12,028 nucleotides of DNA, from positions 1-12,028 of the forward strand of contig URTL01000052.1 of assembly GCA_900550785.1 (NCBI GenBank), written 5' to 3'. This document shows positions 1 through 5,405 of this stretch, piece by piece; the stretch's first letter is position 1; every line of letters begins with the position of its first letter. Below the pieces are notes generated by a model, which saw nothing but the letters and a program-made list of their open reading frames with translations, had not been told where the DNA came from and ran no database searches. The DNA comes from an uncultured Collinsella sp. Lineage in GTDB: Bacteria; Actinomycetota; Coriobacteriia; Coriobacteriales; Coriobacteriaceae. The translations under genes were made by a program, and so were the position numbers.

Positions 1-45
1 TTCGTGCTGACCAAGCGCGGCAAGGGTGACGGTAATGCCCGATAA
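1..45 (+). CDS. C-terminal tail of an upstream gene (partial)
   Basis: Frame 1 is open from the window edge and encodes FVLTKRGKGDGNAR before a TAA at 43-45. The short basic tail would suit the cytoplasmic end of a membrane protein, but 14 residues are too few to assign a family. The frame overlaps the start of the DUF4430 gene (ATG at 35-37, two bases out of phase), the kind of overlap expected for translationally coupled genes. That the frame is coding is inferred from this overlap, since the gene start lies outside the window. The identity is unknown; a transporter component is one possibility, with no direct support. Confidence 0.45.
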   Translation, partial: FVLTKRGKGDGNAR

Positions 46-937
46 GCCCAAGGAGACCAGCGGGCAACAGCCCGACTCCTCGTTTATCCAGCTCGATGAT
101 CCAAAGCAAAAGGGCACCGCTTCGGCGGCGTCCACCTCTCGTCGCAAGGCGCTCCTCGGCGTTCTGACTGCTGCATGCACCATTCTGATCGTCGTCTCGC
201 TGGGTTTCGTCCATCCTTCCACAAGCGGTGCCTGGTCCATCGACTGGATCATTCAGACCGTGACGGGGGAGAGCGTCGTCACCAAGGACACCAAGGCGTC
301 TGGCTCGACTACGACTTCGGGCGAGGCCAGTTCCGAGGACTCCAAATCTTCGAATGATGCAAAAGACGAGTCCAAGGGTTCGAACGACGGCAAGGACGAT
401 TCCGAGTCTTCGGACAAGGAATCGGATAAAAGCTCGGATAGCAAGAAGTCCGATGGTCAGAACGGCAAGAAGTCTGGAGATAAATCCGCTGCCCAGAATA
501 TGGGAGCCGGCGATACTTTCAATGTGTCTGGTGGTGCTTCTTCGGGCGGTGGCCAGTCGTCTAATGGAGCCTCATCCTCTAATGGTGGAAACGCCTCCTC
601 GGGCGGACAGGGTGGCTCGCAGGAGTCCAACTACGTAACGGTGACGGTTTCGGTCACATCGAGCGCTGTGGGCAATCCTGTGTCCTCTGGTGGCACCTTT
701 ACCTTTAACGAAGGCGCTACCGTCTACGATGCCCTGTGCGCGCTGGGCCTTTCTGTCAACGCGCATGGCTCTTCGTACGGCACGTATGTTTCCGCGATTG
801 GTGGTTTGGCCGAGAAACAGTACGGCGGCACGAGTGGCTGGATGTACTCCGTCAACGGCACATCGCCCATGACGGCGTGCAGCAACTACGTTCTCTCAAA
901 CGGTGACAACGTAGTCTGGTATTACGTTACAGACTAG
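35..937 (+). CDS. Membrane-anchored DUF4430 (transcobalamin-like C-terminal domain) protein
   Basis: This 300-residue protein has a cytoplasmic N-terminus of about 37 residues ending in Arg-Arg-Lys and one hydrophobic segment at about 38-59. A long Ser/Asp/Lys- then Ser/Gly/Asn-rich linker follows (about 85-198), then a globular C-terminal domain (about 200-300). That domain carries the hallmarks of DUF4430: a beta-rich start, ATVYDAL, and the GGTSGWMYSVNG motif followed by a closing GDNVVWYYV strand. The family is known from the transcobalamin/intrinsic factor C-terminal domain and from bacterial surface proteins, some next to ECF vitamin transporters. A role in binding a small ligand outside the cell is inference. 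The hydrophobic segment may be an uncleaved anchor. I chose ATG 35 because AAGGG at 22-26 lies 8 bases upstream; GTG at 26 would add three residues with no good ribosome site. It overlaps the preceding gene and ends 23 bases before a terminator. Confidence 0.8.
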   Translation: MPDKPKETSGQQPDSSFIQLDDPKQKGTASAASTSRRKALLGVLTAACTILIVVSLGFVHPSTSGAWSIDWIIQTVTGESVVTKDTKASGSTTTSGEASSEDSKSSNDAKDESKGSNDGKDDSESSDKESDKSSDSKKSDGQNGKKSGDKSAAQNMGAGDTFNVSGGASSGGGQSSNGASSSNGGNASSGGQGGSQESNYVTVTVSVTSSAVGNPVSSGGTFTFNEGATVYDALCALGLSVNAHGSSYGTYVSAIGGLAEKQYGGTSGWMYSVNGTSPMTACSNYVLSNGDNVVWYYVTD

Positions 938-960
938 AGGCCTCGACATAGCGCGCCAGA

Positions 961-997
961 CGGGCGGTCCGGACAAACATCCGGGCCGCCCGTTTTT
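961..997 (+). terminator. Rho-independent terminator of the DUF4430 gene
   Basis: CGGGCGGTCCGG (961-972) pairs with CCGGGCCGCCCG (981-992) with one G-T pair; A973/T980 extends the stem around a short CAAACA loop. Five T residues follow (993-997). It lies just after the DUF4430 stop, so it ends that transcript. Confidence 0.9.
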
Positions 998-1032
998 CAT
1001 GCGAATGGGACTGGGCCGCCGGGTCTCTCAGC

Positions 1033-1070
1033 AAACAAAAAACCGGTTGGAATGGGAATTCCAACCGGTT
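1033..1070 (-). terminator. Rho-independent terminator of the fbp-gtrA unit (minus strand)
   Basis: A perfect 13-bp stem (1041-1053 with 1058-1070; half-site AACCGGTTGGAAT) closes on a four-base loop. Read on the minus strand it is followed by TTTT, G, TTT (1040 down to 1033). It lies 25 bases past the gtrA-1 stop. The plus strand has no T-run after the stem, so it works mainly for the minus-strand transcript. Confidence 0.92.
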
Positions 1071-1095
1071 ATACATTCAAGCAAATAGTGATCGA

Positions 1096-1503
1096 CTACG
1101 ACCGTGCACCCTCGAGGAAGAAGCGGCGGCTGAAGTAGTTGTACCAGGTGACGAGGAACGTTGCGATGGCCTTCATGGCCTGGTAGCCGATGCTCAAAAA
1201 CGTGACGCCCACAAACATGTATAGGTCGTTGAGGCCCAATCCAATCACCGACAGGATGGTGAAGATCGTAAACTCGCGCTTGCGGCTCATGCCCTCGCGG
1301 TGGTCGAACACGTACTTCATGCTGAGCCAGTAGTTAACCACGACGGACGTGATAAACGAGATCGTGGTGCTCATCAAAAAGTCGAGGTGGAACAGCTCGA
1401 CGAGCGCAATGAGCATGCCCCAGTCGATGCCAAAGGAGATAAGTCCCACGACAGCGAACTTGAGGAACTGCTTGGTATGAGGTTGTGCCAGTGCCTTGCG
1501 CAC
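1096..1503 (-). CDS. GtrA family small membrane protein (copy 1)
   Basis: This 135-residue protein is almost entirely hydrophobic, with four predicted membrane spans at about 12-33, 42-60, 78-100 and 106-124. It has the GtrA signatures: KFAVVG at the first span, the NYWLSMKYVF segment after span 2, and an aromatic/basic end (YNYFSRRFFLEG). GtrA proteins are thought to flip polyprenyl-phosphate-linked sugars or assist glycosyltransferases in decorating O-antigen, teichoic acid or arabinogalactan; the sugar cannot be told here. It is a paralogue of the next gene upstream (1723-2118); both share SMKYVF-x-H-[KR]-EGMSR-[KR]-REF. The start is GTG at 1503, the only plausible start after an in-frame stop, with a weak ribosome site (GGATG). 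No glycosyltransferase gene lies beside it. A 219-base gap with its own hairpin and a possible promoter separates it from copy 2, so it may be transcribed partly on its own. Confidence 0.88.
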   Translation of the reverse strand: MRKALAQPHTKQFLKFAVVGLISFGIDWGMLIALVELFHLDFLMSTTISFITSVVVNYWLSMKYVFDHREGMSRKREFTIFTILSVIGLGLNDLYMFVGVTFLSIGYQAMKAIATFLVTWYNYFSRRFFLEGARS

Positions 1504-1585
1504 GTAATCACATCCAATGCATTGACGAATCGAGCAGAGGATACTTTAGAGCTTTTGCATGGGAAACGTAAGGGCTTTGCCAAGA

Positions 1586-1636
1586 ACTATACGAACTCGT
1601 CAAATTTGCAAGAGACAATCCGCAAACGTTGCAAAT
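1586..1636 (-). promoter_or_regulatory. Possible gtrA-1 promoter with upstream inverted repeat
   Basis: On the minus strand TATAGT (complement of 1586-1591) matches five of six -10 positions, about 80 bases before the gtrA-1 GTG. A perfect 8-bp inverted repeat lies just upstream: ATTTGCAA (1604-1611) and TTGCAAAT (1629-1636), half-site centres 25 bp apart. This covers the expected -35 area, so it could be an operator. I see no good -35 box. The arrangement is suggestive only. Confidence 0.3.
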
Positions 1637-1651
1637 CTTCCCGTAAACGAG

Positions 1652-1701
1652 CGGCGCCCACGGACGATACTGCGCTGAGTGCGCATCGTCCGTGGGCGCC
1701 G
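1652..1701 (-). terminator. Long GC-rich hairpin after gtrA-2 (weak terminator or RNA processing element)
   Basis: A perfect 17-bp stem joins 1652-1668 to 1685-1701, and an inner GCGC/GCGC pair (1672-1675, 1681-1684) extends it. On the minus strand it begins 21 bases after the gtrA-2 stop. The bases after the stem (GCTCGTTTACGG) lack a real T-run, so it is not a textbook intrinsic terminator on either strand. It may be a leaky terminator, a Rho-linked one, or a 3' stabilising structure that lowers gtrA-1 expression relative to fbp and gtrA-2. Confidence 0.5.
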
Positions 1702-1722
1702 TAATGCTGCGGGGGTGTCGAG

Positions 1723-2118
1723 CTATTTGGTCTCGTCGCCCTCCAGGAAGATCTTTCGGGTCACAAAGTTGTAGACCATGACAAGCGCGGTGGCACAGAT
1801 CTTGGCGATATTGGCCTCGAATCCCAGGCCGGTGTTGAGCGCCAGCACGATGCCATCGTTGAGCACCAAACCGATCACGGAAAGCACGACAAAGATGATG
1901 AACTCGCGGCGGCGGCTCATGCCTTCCTTGTGCGCAAACACGTACTTCATGCTTGCGAGGTAGTTAAAGATGAGTGAGATGATAAAGCCGCTGGTGTTGG
2001 CGATTAGGATGTTGAGGCCCAGACCGTAGTGGAGCAGATTCATAATGCCAAAGTCGATAACCGTGGCAATGACACCGACGACGCCAAATTTCATGATCTG
2101 CGCAAGGAGCTTTTGCAT
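1723..2118 (-). CDS. GtrA family small membrane protein (copy 2)
   Basis: This protein of 131 residues has four predicted membrane spans and the same family marks as copy 1: KFGVVG in span 1, FNYLASMKYVF after span 2, an AHKEGMSRRREF loop, and a basic aromatic tail ending IFLEGDETK. Its presumed job, as for the family, is moving or handling polyprenyl-phosphate-linked sugars at the membrane. The frame extends upstream to a TTG at 2181 (152 residues), but I prefer ATG at 2118. AAGGCAGG lies four bases before it, the resulting N-terminus (MQKLLAQ) aligns with copy 1 (MRKALAQ), and the extra 21 codons fall within two strong hairpins. It follows fbp on the same strand with 78 bases between, so co-transcription is likely. 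Two such proteins side by side may act as a heteromer; that is inference. Confidence 0.88.
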   Translation of the reverse strand: MQKLLAQIMKFGVVGVIATVIDFGIMNLLHYGLGLNILIANTSGFIISLIFNYLASMKYVFAHKEGMSRRREFIIFVVLSVIGLVLNDGIVLALNTGLGFEANIAKICATALVMVYNFVTRKIFLEGDETK

Positions 2119-2135
2119 GGTACCTGCCTTAAGCT

Positions 2136-2190
2136 GGCGCCGAAGCGCCGCGGGGATGACAAACTCAGCAAGTTTAGCCAATCCCCGCGG
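2136..2190 (-). other. Structured fbp/gtrA-2 intergenic RNA (two hairpins)
   Basis: A perfect 10-bp inverted repeat pairs 2148-2157 with 2181-2190 (CCGCGGGGAT / ATCCCCGCGG), and a second small stem AAACT/AGTTT (2161-2165, 2171-2175) forms in its loop. Next to it, GGCGC (2136-2140) and GCGCC (2145-2149) form a stem that on the minus strand closes on a UUCG loop, an unusually stable tetraloop. The two structures share two bases, so they may compete. No T-run follows, so this is probably a processing, stability or attenuation element between fbp and gtrA-2. Confidence 0.5.
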
Positions 2191-2196
2191 GTGGTG

Positions 2197-4113
2197 CTAG
2201 GCGCGCTCCTCGATAGCACCGTTTCTATATGCATCGAGCAGCTGACGCAGGTCCTGGATCTGGCTGCGGATCTTGGCGCCAGTATCGGTGTCGCTCACCA
2301 TGCGGCGACGGTCTGCTTGGTCAAAACGGTTGGTCTCGCTCTCGATGTCCACGTTGCGCGTGAGTGCCTCGGCAACCGTCGTAAAGGCCCGGTGCGACTT
2401 GAGGCGGCAGCCGCGCGAGCTCGAGATGAGCGTGTAGCCGGCGATGCCTGTTTTGGGATGGTAGGCGCGACAGAAACCGCCATCGATGACCAGCAGCTTG
2501 CCCTCGGCGCGGATGGGCTGCTCGCCCTTGGTGGTTTTAACGGGCGTGTGGCCATTGATGATGTGGCCGGTCGGCGAGCATGCCATGGGCGCGACGCCGA
2601 ACTCGCGCATGATGTCGTCGCAGACCGAGGGCGACTTGGTAAGCGTAAAGTACGGGTCCATCGGCTCGACCCAGGTGCTCTTATCGGCGATATAGGCGCG
2701 CTCAAAGGTACGCACCAGGCGTCCGCTGGCGGGCGAGTTAAAGCCAATCCACAGGTACCACATCCAGTCGAGGGCGTCGCGGTCGCCCACGCGCCAGGCG
2801 CGGCGGGCGATGTGGTCGCAAAAATCAAGATAATCGCGCCCGGCGTGCCAGGTGCCCAGACAGTTCATGCTGCTAAAGGTGCCGTCTTCGTTGAGCGGAA
2901 CGCAGCCGTGGAAGAGCAGGTTGCCGTTGGCGACCTTGTACATCGAGCCGTGGGAATAGAGGAAATCGATATGGCGATGCAGGTGATCGGCGGTGACAAA
3001 CTCGGACACGAGCTTGTCGATGATGTGCTGCTCCTGGGGCGTGAGCGTATAGGGGTCCGCCGGATCGACGGTGGGGAAGTCGTTGGTCGTGAGCGGCCAC
3101 ACGCTGCCGTCGGCGAGCGTGACCGTGCCGGTGTCGTGTTCGATCTTGTCGAGTAACAGGCGGTCGGTCATGTCGAACTCGGGGTGGCGCTGGATAATCT
3201 GGCCCTCGAGCTTAAAGAGCAGCACGTTGATGGCCTTGATCAGCGGGGTGATGGACTCACCGGCGGTGTAGGTGGCATCGGCAAAGGCGACGAGCTCGCG
3301 CAGCGAGATGCCGTAGTCGTTCTCGAGGATCTCGTAGTTGTCGTAGCGTAAGTTGTTGCGCAATACCGTGGCGATGCAGGCGGGCTCACCGGCCGCAGCG
3401 CCCATCCACAGCAGGTCGTGGTTGCCCCATTGGATGTCGAGCGAATGGTAGGTGAGCAGGCGGTCCATAATCTTGGCCGCGCCGCCGCCTCGGTCGAATA
3501 TATCGCCCACCAGGTGCAGGTGGTCGACGGCCAGGCGCTTGATGAGCGAAGCGAGCGACTCGATAAAGTCGTCGGCGCTGGCGGTCTCCAGGATGGACTC
3601 CACGATGCGCTCGTGATAGCGCACGCGATAGTTGTTCTCGTCCGGGTGCGTGTGCAACAACTCGTCGATGATATAGGCGTAGTCGCGCGGGATGGCCTTA
3701 CGCACCTTGGAGCGCGTGTAGCGGCTTGAAAGCGAGCGAGCGACCATGATGAGCTGGTCAAGCATCGTCTTGTACCAGGTGGGCGAGTCCTCGCGCTGGC
3801 TGCGGACCAGCTCGATCTTCTCGCGCGGGTAGTAGATGAGCGTACACAGCTCGCCCTTTTCGTCAAAGGTGAGCGTGTCGCCAAAGATCTCGTCGACATG
3901 TTCGCGCACGACGCCCGAGCAGTTATTGAGGATGTGCATAAAGGCTTCGTACTCGCCGTGCACGTCGCTCATAAAATGCTCGGTGCCCTTGGGTAGGTTG
4001 AGGATGGCCGAAAGGTTGATAATTTCGGTAAACGCGGATTGTTCGGTGGGGAACTGTCTCGACAGCAGGCGCAGATACTTGAAGTCTTGCGGGTTGCGAT
4101 CGAATGCGACCAT
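2197..4113 (-). CDS. fbp: Class III fructose-1,6-bisphosphatase (gluconeogenesis)
   Basis: The enzyme removes the 1-phosphate of fructose-1,6-bisphosphate to give fructose-6-phosphate, the committed gluconeogenic step in the cytoplasm. The 638 residues match the large Firmicutes-type family (about 640-670 residues), not the short class I or II enzymes. NLPKGTEHFMSDVHGEY (D50, H52), GDIFDRGG (203-210) and WGNHD (229-233) are the metal-binding motifs of the metallophosphatase fold, and NGHTP (520-524) supplies a further histidine. I chose ATG 4113, with GGAAGG six bases upstream. The longer frame to 4191 would add 26 residues across the inverted repeat at 4141-4170 and looks like leader. It appears to lead a unit with the two gtrA genes and is divergent from degV. 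The coupling to GtrA proteins may reflect supply of hexose phosphate for envelope sugars; that is inference. Confidence 0.96.
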   Translation of the reverse strand: MVAFDRNPQDFKYLRLLSRQFPTEQSAFTEIINLSAILNLPKGTEHFMSDVHGEYEAFMHILNNCSGVVREHVDEIFGDTLTFDEKGELCTLIYYPREKIELVRSQREDSPTWYKTMLDQLIMVARSLSSRYTRSKVRKAIPRDYAYIIDELLHTHPDENNYRVRYHERIVESILETASADDFIESLASLIKRLAVDHLHLVGDIFDRGGGAAKIMDRLLTYHSLDIQWGNHDLLWMGAAAGEPACIATVLRNNLRYDNYEILENDYGISLRELVAFADATYTAGESITPLIKAINVLLFKLEGQIIQRHPEFDMTDRLLLDKIEHDTGTVTLADGSVWPLTTNDFPTVDPADPYTLTPQEQHIIDKLVSEFVTADHLHRHIDFLYSHGSMYKVANGNLLFHGCVPLNEDGTFSSMNCLGTWHAGRDYLDFCDHIARRAWRVGDRDALDWMWYLWIGFNSPASGRLVRTFERAYIADKSTWVEPMDPYFTLTKSPSVCDDIMREFGVAPMACSPTGHIINGHTPVKTTKGEQPIRAEGKLLVIDGGFCRAYHPKTGIAGYTLISSSRGCRLKSHRAFTTVAEALTRNVDIESETNRFDQADRRRMVSDTDTGAKIRSQIQDLRQLLDAYRNGAIEERA

Positions 4114-4140
4114 GAAACACCTTCCGATGGGGCTGGTAAA

Positions 4141-4170
4141 ACTGATAAACAGCGTCAAACGTTTATCAGT
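4141..4170. promoter_or_regulatory. Perfect inverted repeat in the fbp leader (operator or attenuator)
   Basis: ACTGATAAAC (4141-4150) and GTTTATCAGT (4161-4170) are exact inverted copies separated by 10 bases, so the half-site centres are 20 bp apart, two turns of the helix. This suits a dimeric repressor or activator. It sits 28 bases upstream of the fbp start. As RNA on the minus strand the same sequence gives a 10-bp hairpin followed by TTTTACC, so an attenuator is an alternative. The regulator is not identifiable from the sequence. Confidence 0.6.
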
Positions 4171-4224
4171 ATGCGCCGCTTTTGTTTCCATTTTGCGCCA
4201 GCGGCTGAATTGTCGGCTGAACGG

Positions 4225-4364
4225 TTTGGTAAATCGATTTAGTTGAGGTAGATATGGCGGTTGAGTGGAGACGACAGAAGGTGTTTTCTCAGATATTTAT
4301 GCGTGGGTTCGGTGGAGACGATGGTGGTAAAGATGTTCGCTATTATTGCTTCGATTTGGTAAAT
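4225..4364 (+). repeat. Nested direct repeats in the fbp/degV control region
   Basis: The interval 4114-4433 (320 bases) separates divergent fbp and degV and is richer in A and T than its flanks. Two different 10-mers each occur twice in the same orientation: TTTGGTAAAT at 4225-4234 and 4355-4364, and GTGGAGACGA at 4265-4274 and 4312-4321. The order is A-B-B-A. Whether they are binding sites or chance is unknown. The rest of the interval holds the inverted repeat at 4141-4170, a possible small ORF and the degV promoter. Confidence 0.4.
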
Positions 4365-4388
4365 AGTGGACATATGTACCGTATGTAG
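4254..4388 (+). CDS. Possible 44-residue small ORF upstream of degV
   Basis: An ATG at 4254 with GAGGT four to five bases upstream opens a 44-codon frame ending in TAG at 4386-4388. The product starts MAVEWRRQKVFSQIFMRGF and ends with an aromatic stretch, YYCFDLVNSGHMYRM. It has no membrane span and no family I recognise. It stops 45 bases before degV, and the proposed degV promoter begins just after it, so it need not share a transcript with degV. The good ribosome site is its main support; the AT-richer, repeat-bearing setting argues for caution. It may be a regulatory leader peptide or a chance ORF. Confidence 0.25.
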   Translation: MAVEWRRQKVFSQIFMRGFGGDDGGKDVRYYCFDLVNSGHMYRM

Positions 4389-4396
4389 GCTCACTG

Positions 4397-4405
4397 TGCG
4401 ATAAT
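4397..4405 (+). promoter_or_regulatory. degV extended -10 promoter
   Basis: TGC followed by GATAAT (4400-4405) matches an extended -10 box at five of six hexamer positions. The predicted start of transcription is near 4412, about 20 bases before the degV ATG. The -35 position (TACCGT) does not match consensus. The 11-mer TGTGCGATAAT here is identical to the one upstream of the metG-like gene on the other strand. Confidence 0.55.
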
Positions 4406-4433
4406 TTGCGCAGTAATGAGTAAGGAGCCTCAT

Positions 4434-5324
4434 ATGAGTGATTTTGTCCTGACCTGTGAATCTGCCGCCGACCGAACTCGGGAGTTCTTTGCGTCGCGCA
4501 ATATCCCTGTCGTGTGTTTTCATTACGAGATCGACGATGTTGTCTATACGGACGATCTGTATCAGTCGATTACGCCGGACAAGTTTTTTGCCCAGATTGC
4601 CGCGGGCGCCATGCCCAAGACGTCTCAGGTGAGCGTGGGTGAGTACGAGGAGTTTTGGGAGCCGTTTGTTGCCGAGGGTAAAGACGTGCTGCACCTGACG
4701 TTGTCGTCGGGTATTTCGGGCACGTATGGATCGGCCTGCGTCGCGGCGCAGATGCTTGCGGATCGCTATCCCGAGGGCGGCAAGGTGCGCGTCATCGATT
4801 CGCTGGGGGCGTCTTCGGGCTTTGGTCTGTTGCTGGAATATGCCGCCGACGTGCGCGATAGCGGGGCTTCGCTCGACGAGACGGCCGCTTGGATTGAGGA
4901 GCATAAACTCAACCTGCACCACTGGTTCTTCTCGACCGATCTGTCGAGCTACCTGCGCGGCGGTCGCATTTCGGCCGCGAGCGCGATCATCGGCACGGCG
5001 CTCAAGATTTGCCCGCTTATGACGGTCGATTGCGACGGTAAGCTGGCACCGCGTGAGAAGATTCGCACCAAGAAGCGCGCGATTTCCGAGATGGCTAAGA
5101 CCATGATGGCACACGTGCAGGGCGGTACGGATTATTCGGGTAAGTGCATCATGTCGCACTCGGCGTGCCGCGAGGATGCCGAGGCAGTTGCGGCGCTGAT
5201 TGAGGAACAGGTTCCGCAGCTTAAAGGCAAGATTGAGATCAATGACATCGGTACTCTGATTGGCTCGCATACCGGACCTGGTACGGTGGCGCTCTTCTTT
5301 ATGGGCGACAAACGCGTGGATTAA
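4434..5324 (+). CDS. DegV family protein (FakB-like fatty-acid-binding protein)
   Basis: DegV/FakB proteins bind a fatty acid in a deep pocket and, where studied in Firmicutes, present it to the kinase FakA for acyl-phosphate formation and membrane lipid synthesis. The 296 residues match the usual 280-300. Family motifs run in order: an N-terminal TCESAADR strand, PKTSQVSVGEY (61-71) and SSGISGTYGSA (91-101), both lining the carboxylate site, then DSLGASSGFG (122-131) and YLRGGRIS (173-180), followed by a basic loop. I chose ATG 4434 because AAGGAG (4422-4427) sits six bases upstream; ATG 4416 would start inside the region before that site. It is monocistronic, divergent from fbp, and ends at a shared terminator. 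No fakA (DAK-domain) gene is in the window. The bound lipid cannot be predicted. Confidence 0.93.
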   Translation: MSDFVLTCESAADRTREFFASRNIPVVCFHYEIDDVVYTDDLYQSITPDKFFAQIAAGAMPKTSQVSVGEYEEFWEPFVAEGKDVLHLTLSSGISGTYGSACVAAQMLADRYPEGGKVRVIDSLGASSGFGLLLEYAADVRDSGASLDETAAWIEEHKLNLHHWFFSTDLSSYLRGGRISAASAIIGTALKICPLMTVDCDGKLAPREKIRTKKRAISEMAKTMMAHVQGGTDYSGKCIMSHSACREDAEAVAALIEEQVPQLKGKIEINDIGTLIGSHTGPGTVALFFMGDKRVD

Positions 5325-5365
5325 TTTGCCCCATCACGTCGCTGCATGATTGCTCAAACGAAAAC

Positions 5366-5393
5366 GGCCCGCCTCACGTTTGTGGGGCGGGCC
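5366..5393. terminator. Bidirectional terminator between degV and the barrel-protein gene
   Basis: GGCCCGCCTCAC (5366-5377) pairs with GTGGGGCGGGCC (5382-5393) with one G-T pair and a GTTT loop. On the minus strand the stem is followed by GTTTTCGTTT, a fair U-run; on the plus strand by TTGCTGTTG, a weaker one. It lies between two convergent genes, ending at 5324 and 5406, and can serve both. Confidence 0.85.
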
Positions 5394-5405
5394 TTGCTGT
5401 TGCGG

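Noticed and set aside
161..185. Lipobox in the DUF4430 protein (LTAAC)
   Set aside because: Thr occupies the -3 position and the hydrophobic segment continues past the Cys, so an uncleaved anchor is more likely.
1559..1678. Short plus-strand ORF in the gap upstream of gtrA-1
   Set aside because: No ribosome site, runs into the GC-rich hairpin, and has no coherent protein features.
2119..2181. TTG-started 21-codon N-terminal extension of gtrA-2
   Set aside because: It lies in two strong hairpins, lacks a match in the paralogue, and ATG 2118 has a good ribosome site.
2029..3156. 375-codon plus-strand frame opposite fbp and gtrA-2
   Set aside because: It runs across two real minus-strand genes and their hairpins, has no motif and no convincing ribosome site.
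4114..4191. 26-codon N-terminal extension of fbp
   Set aside because: It covers the perfect inverted repeat, and ATG 4113 has GGAAGG at the right distance.
4239..5270. 343-codon minus-strand frame opposite degV
   Set aside because: It is Arg/His-rich with no domain, crosses the degV promoter and is antisense to a confident gene.
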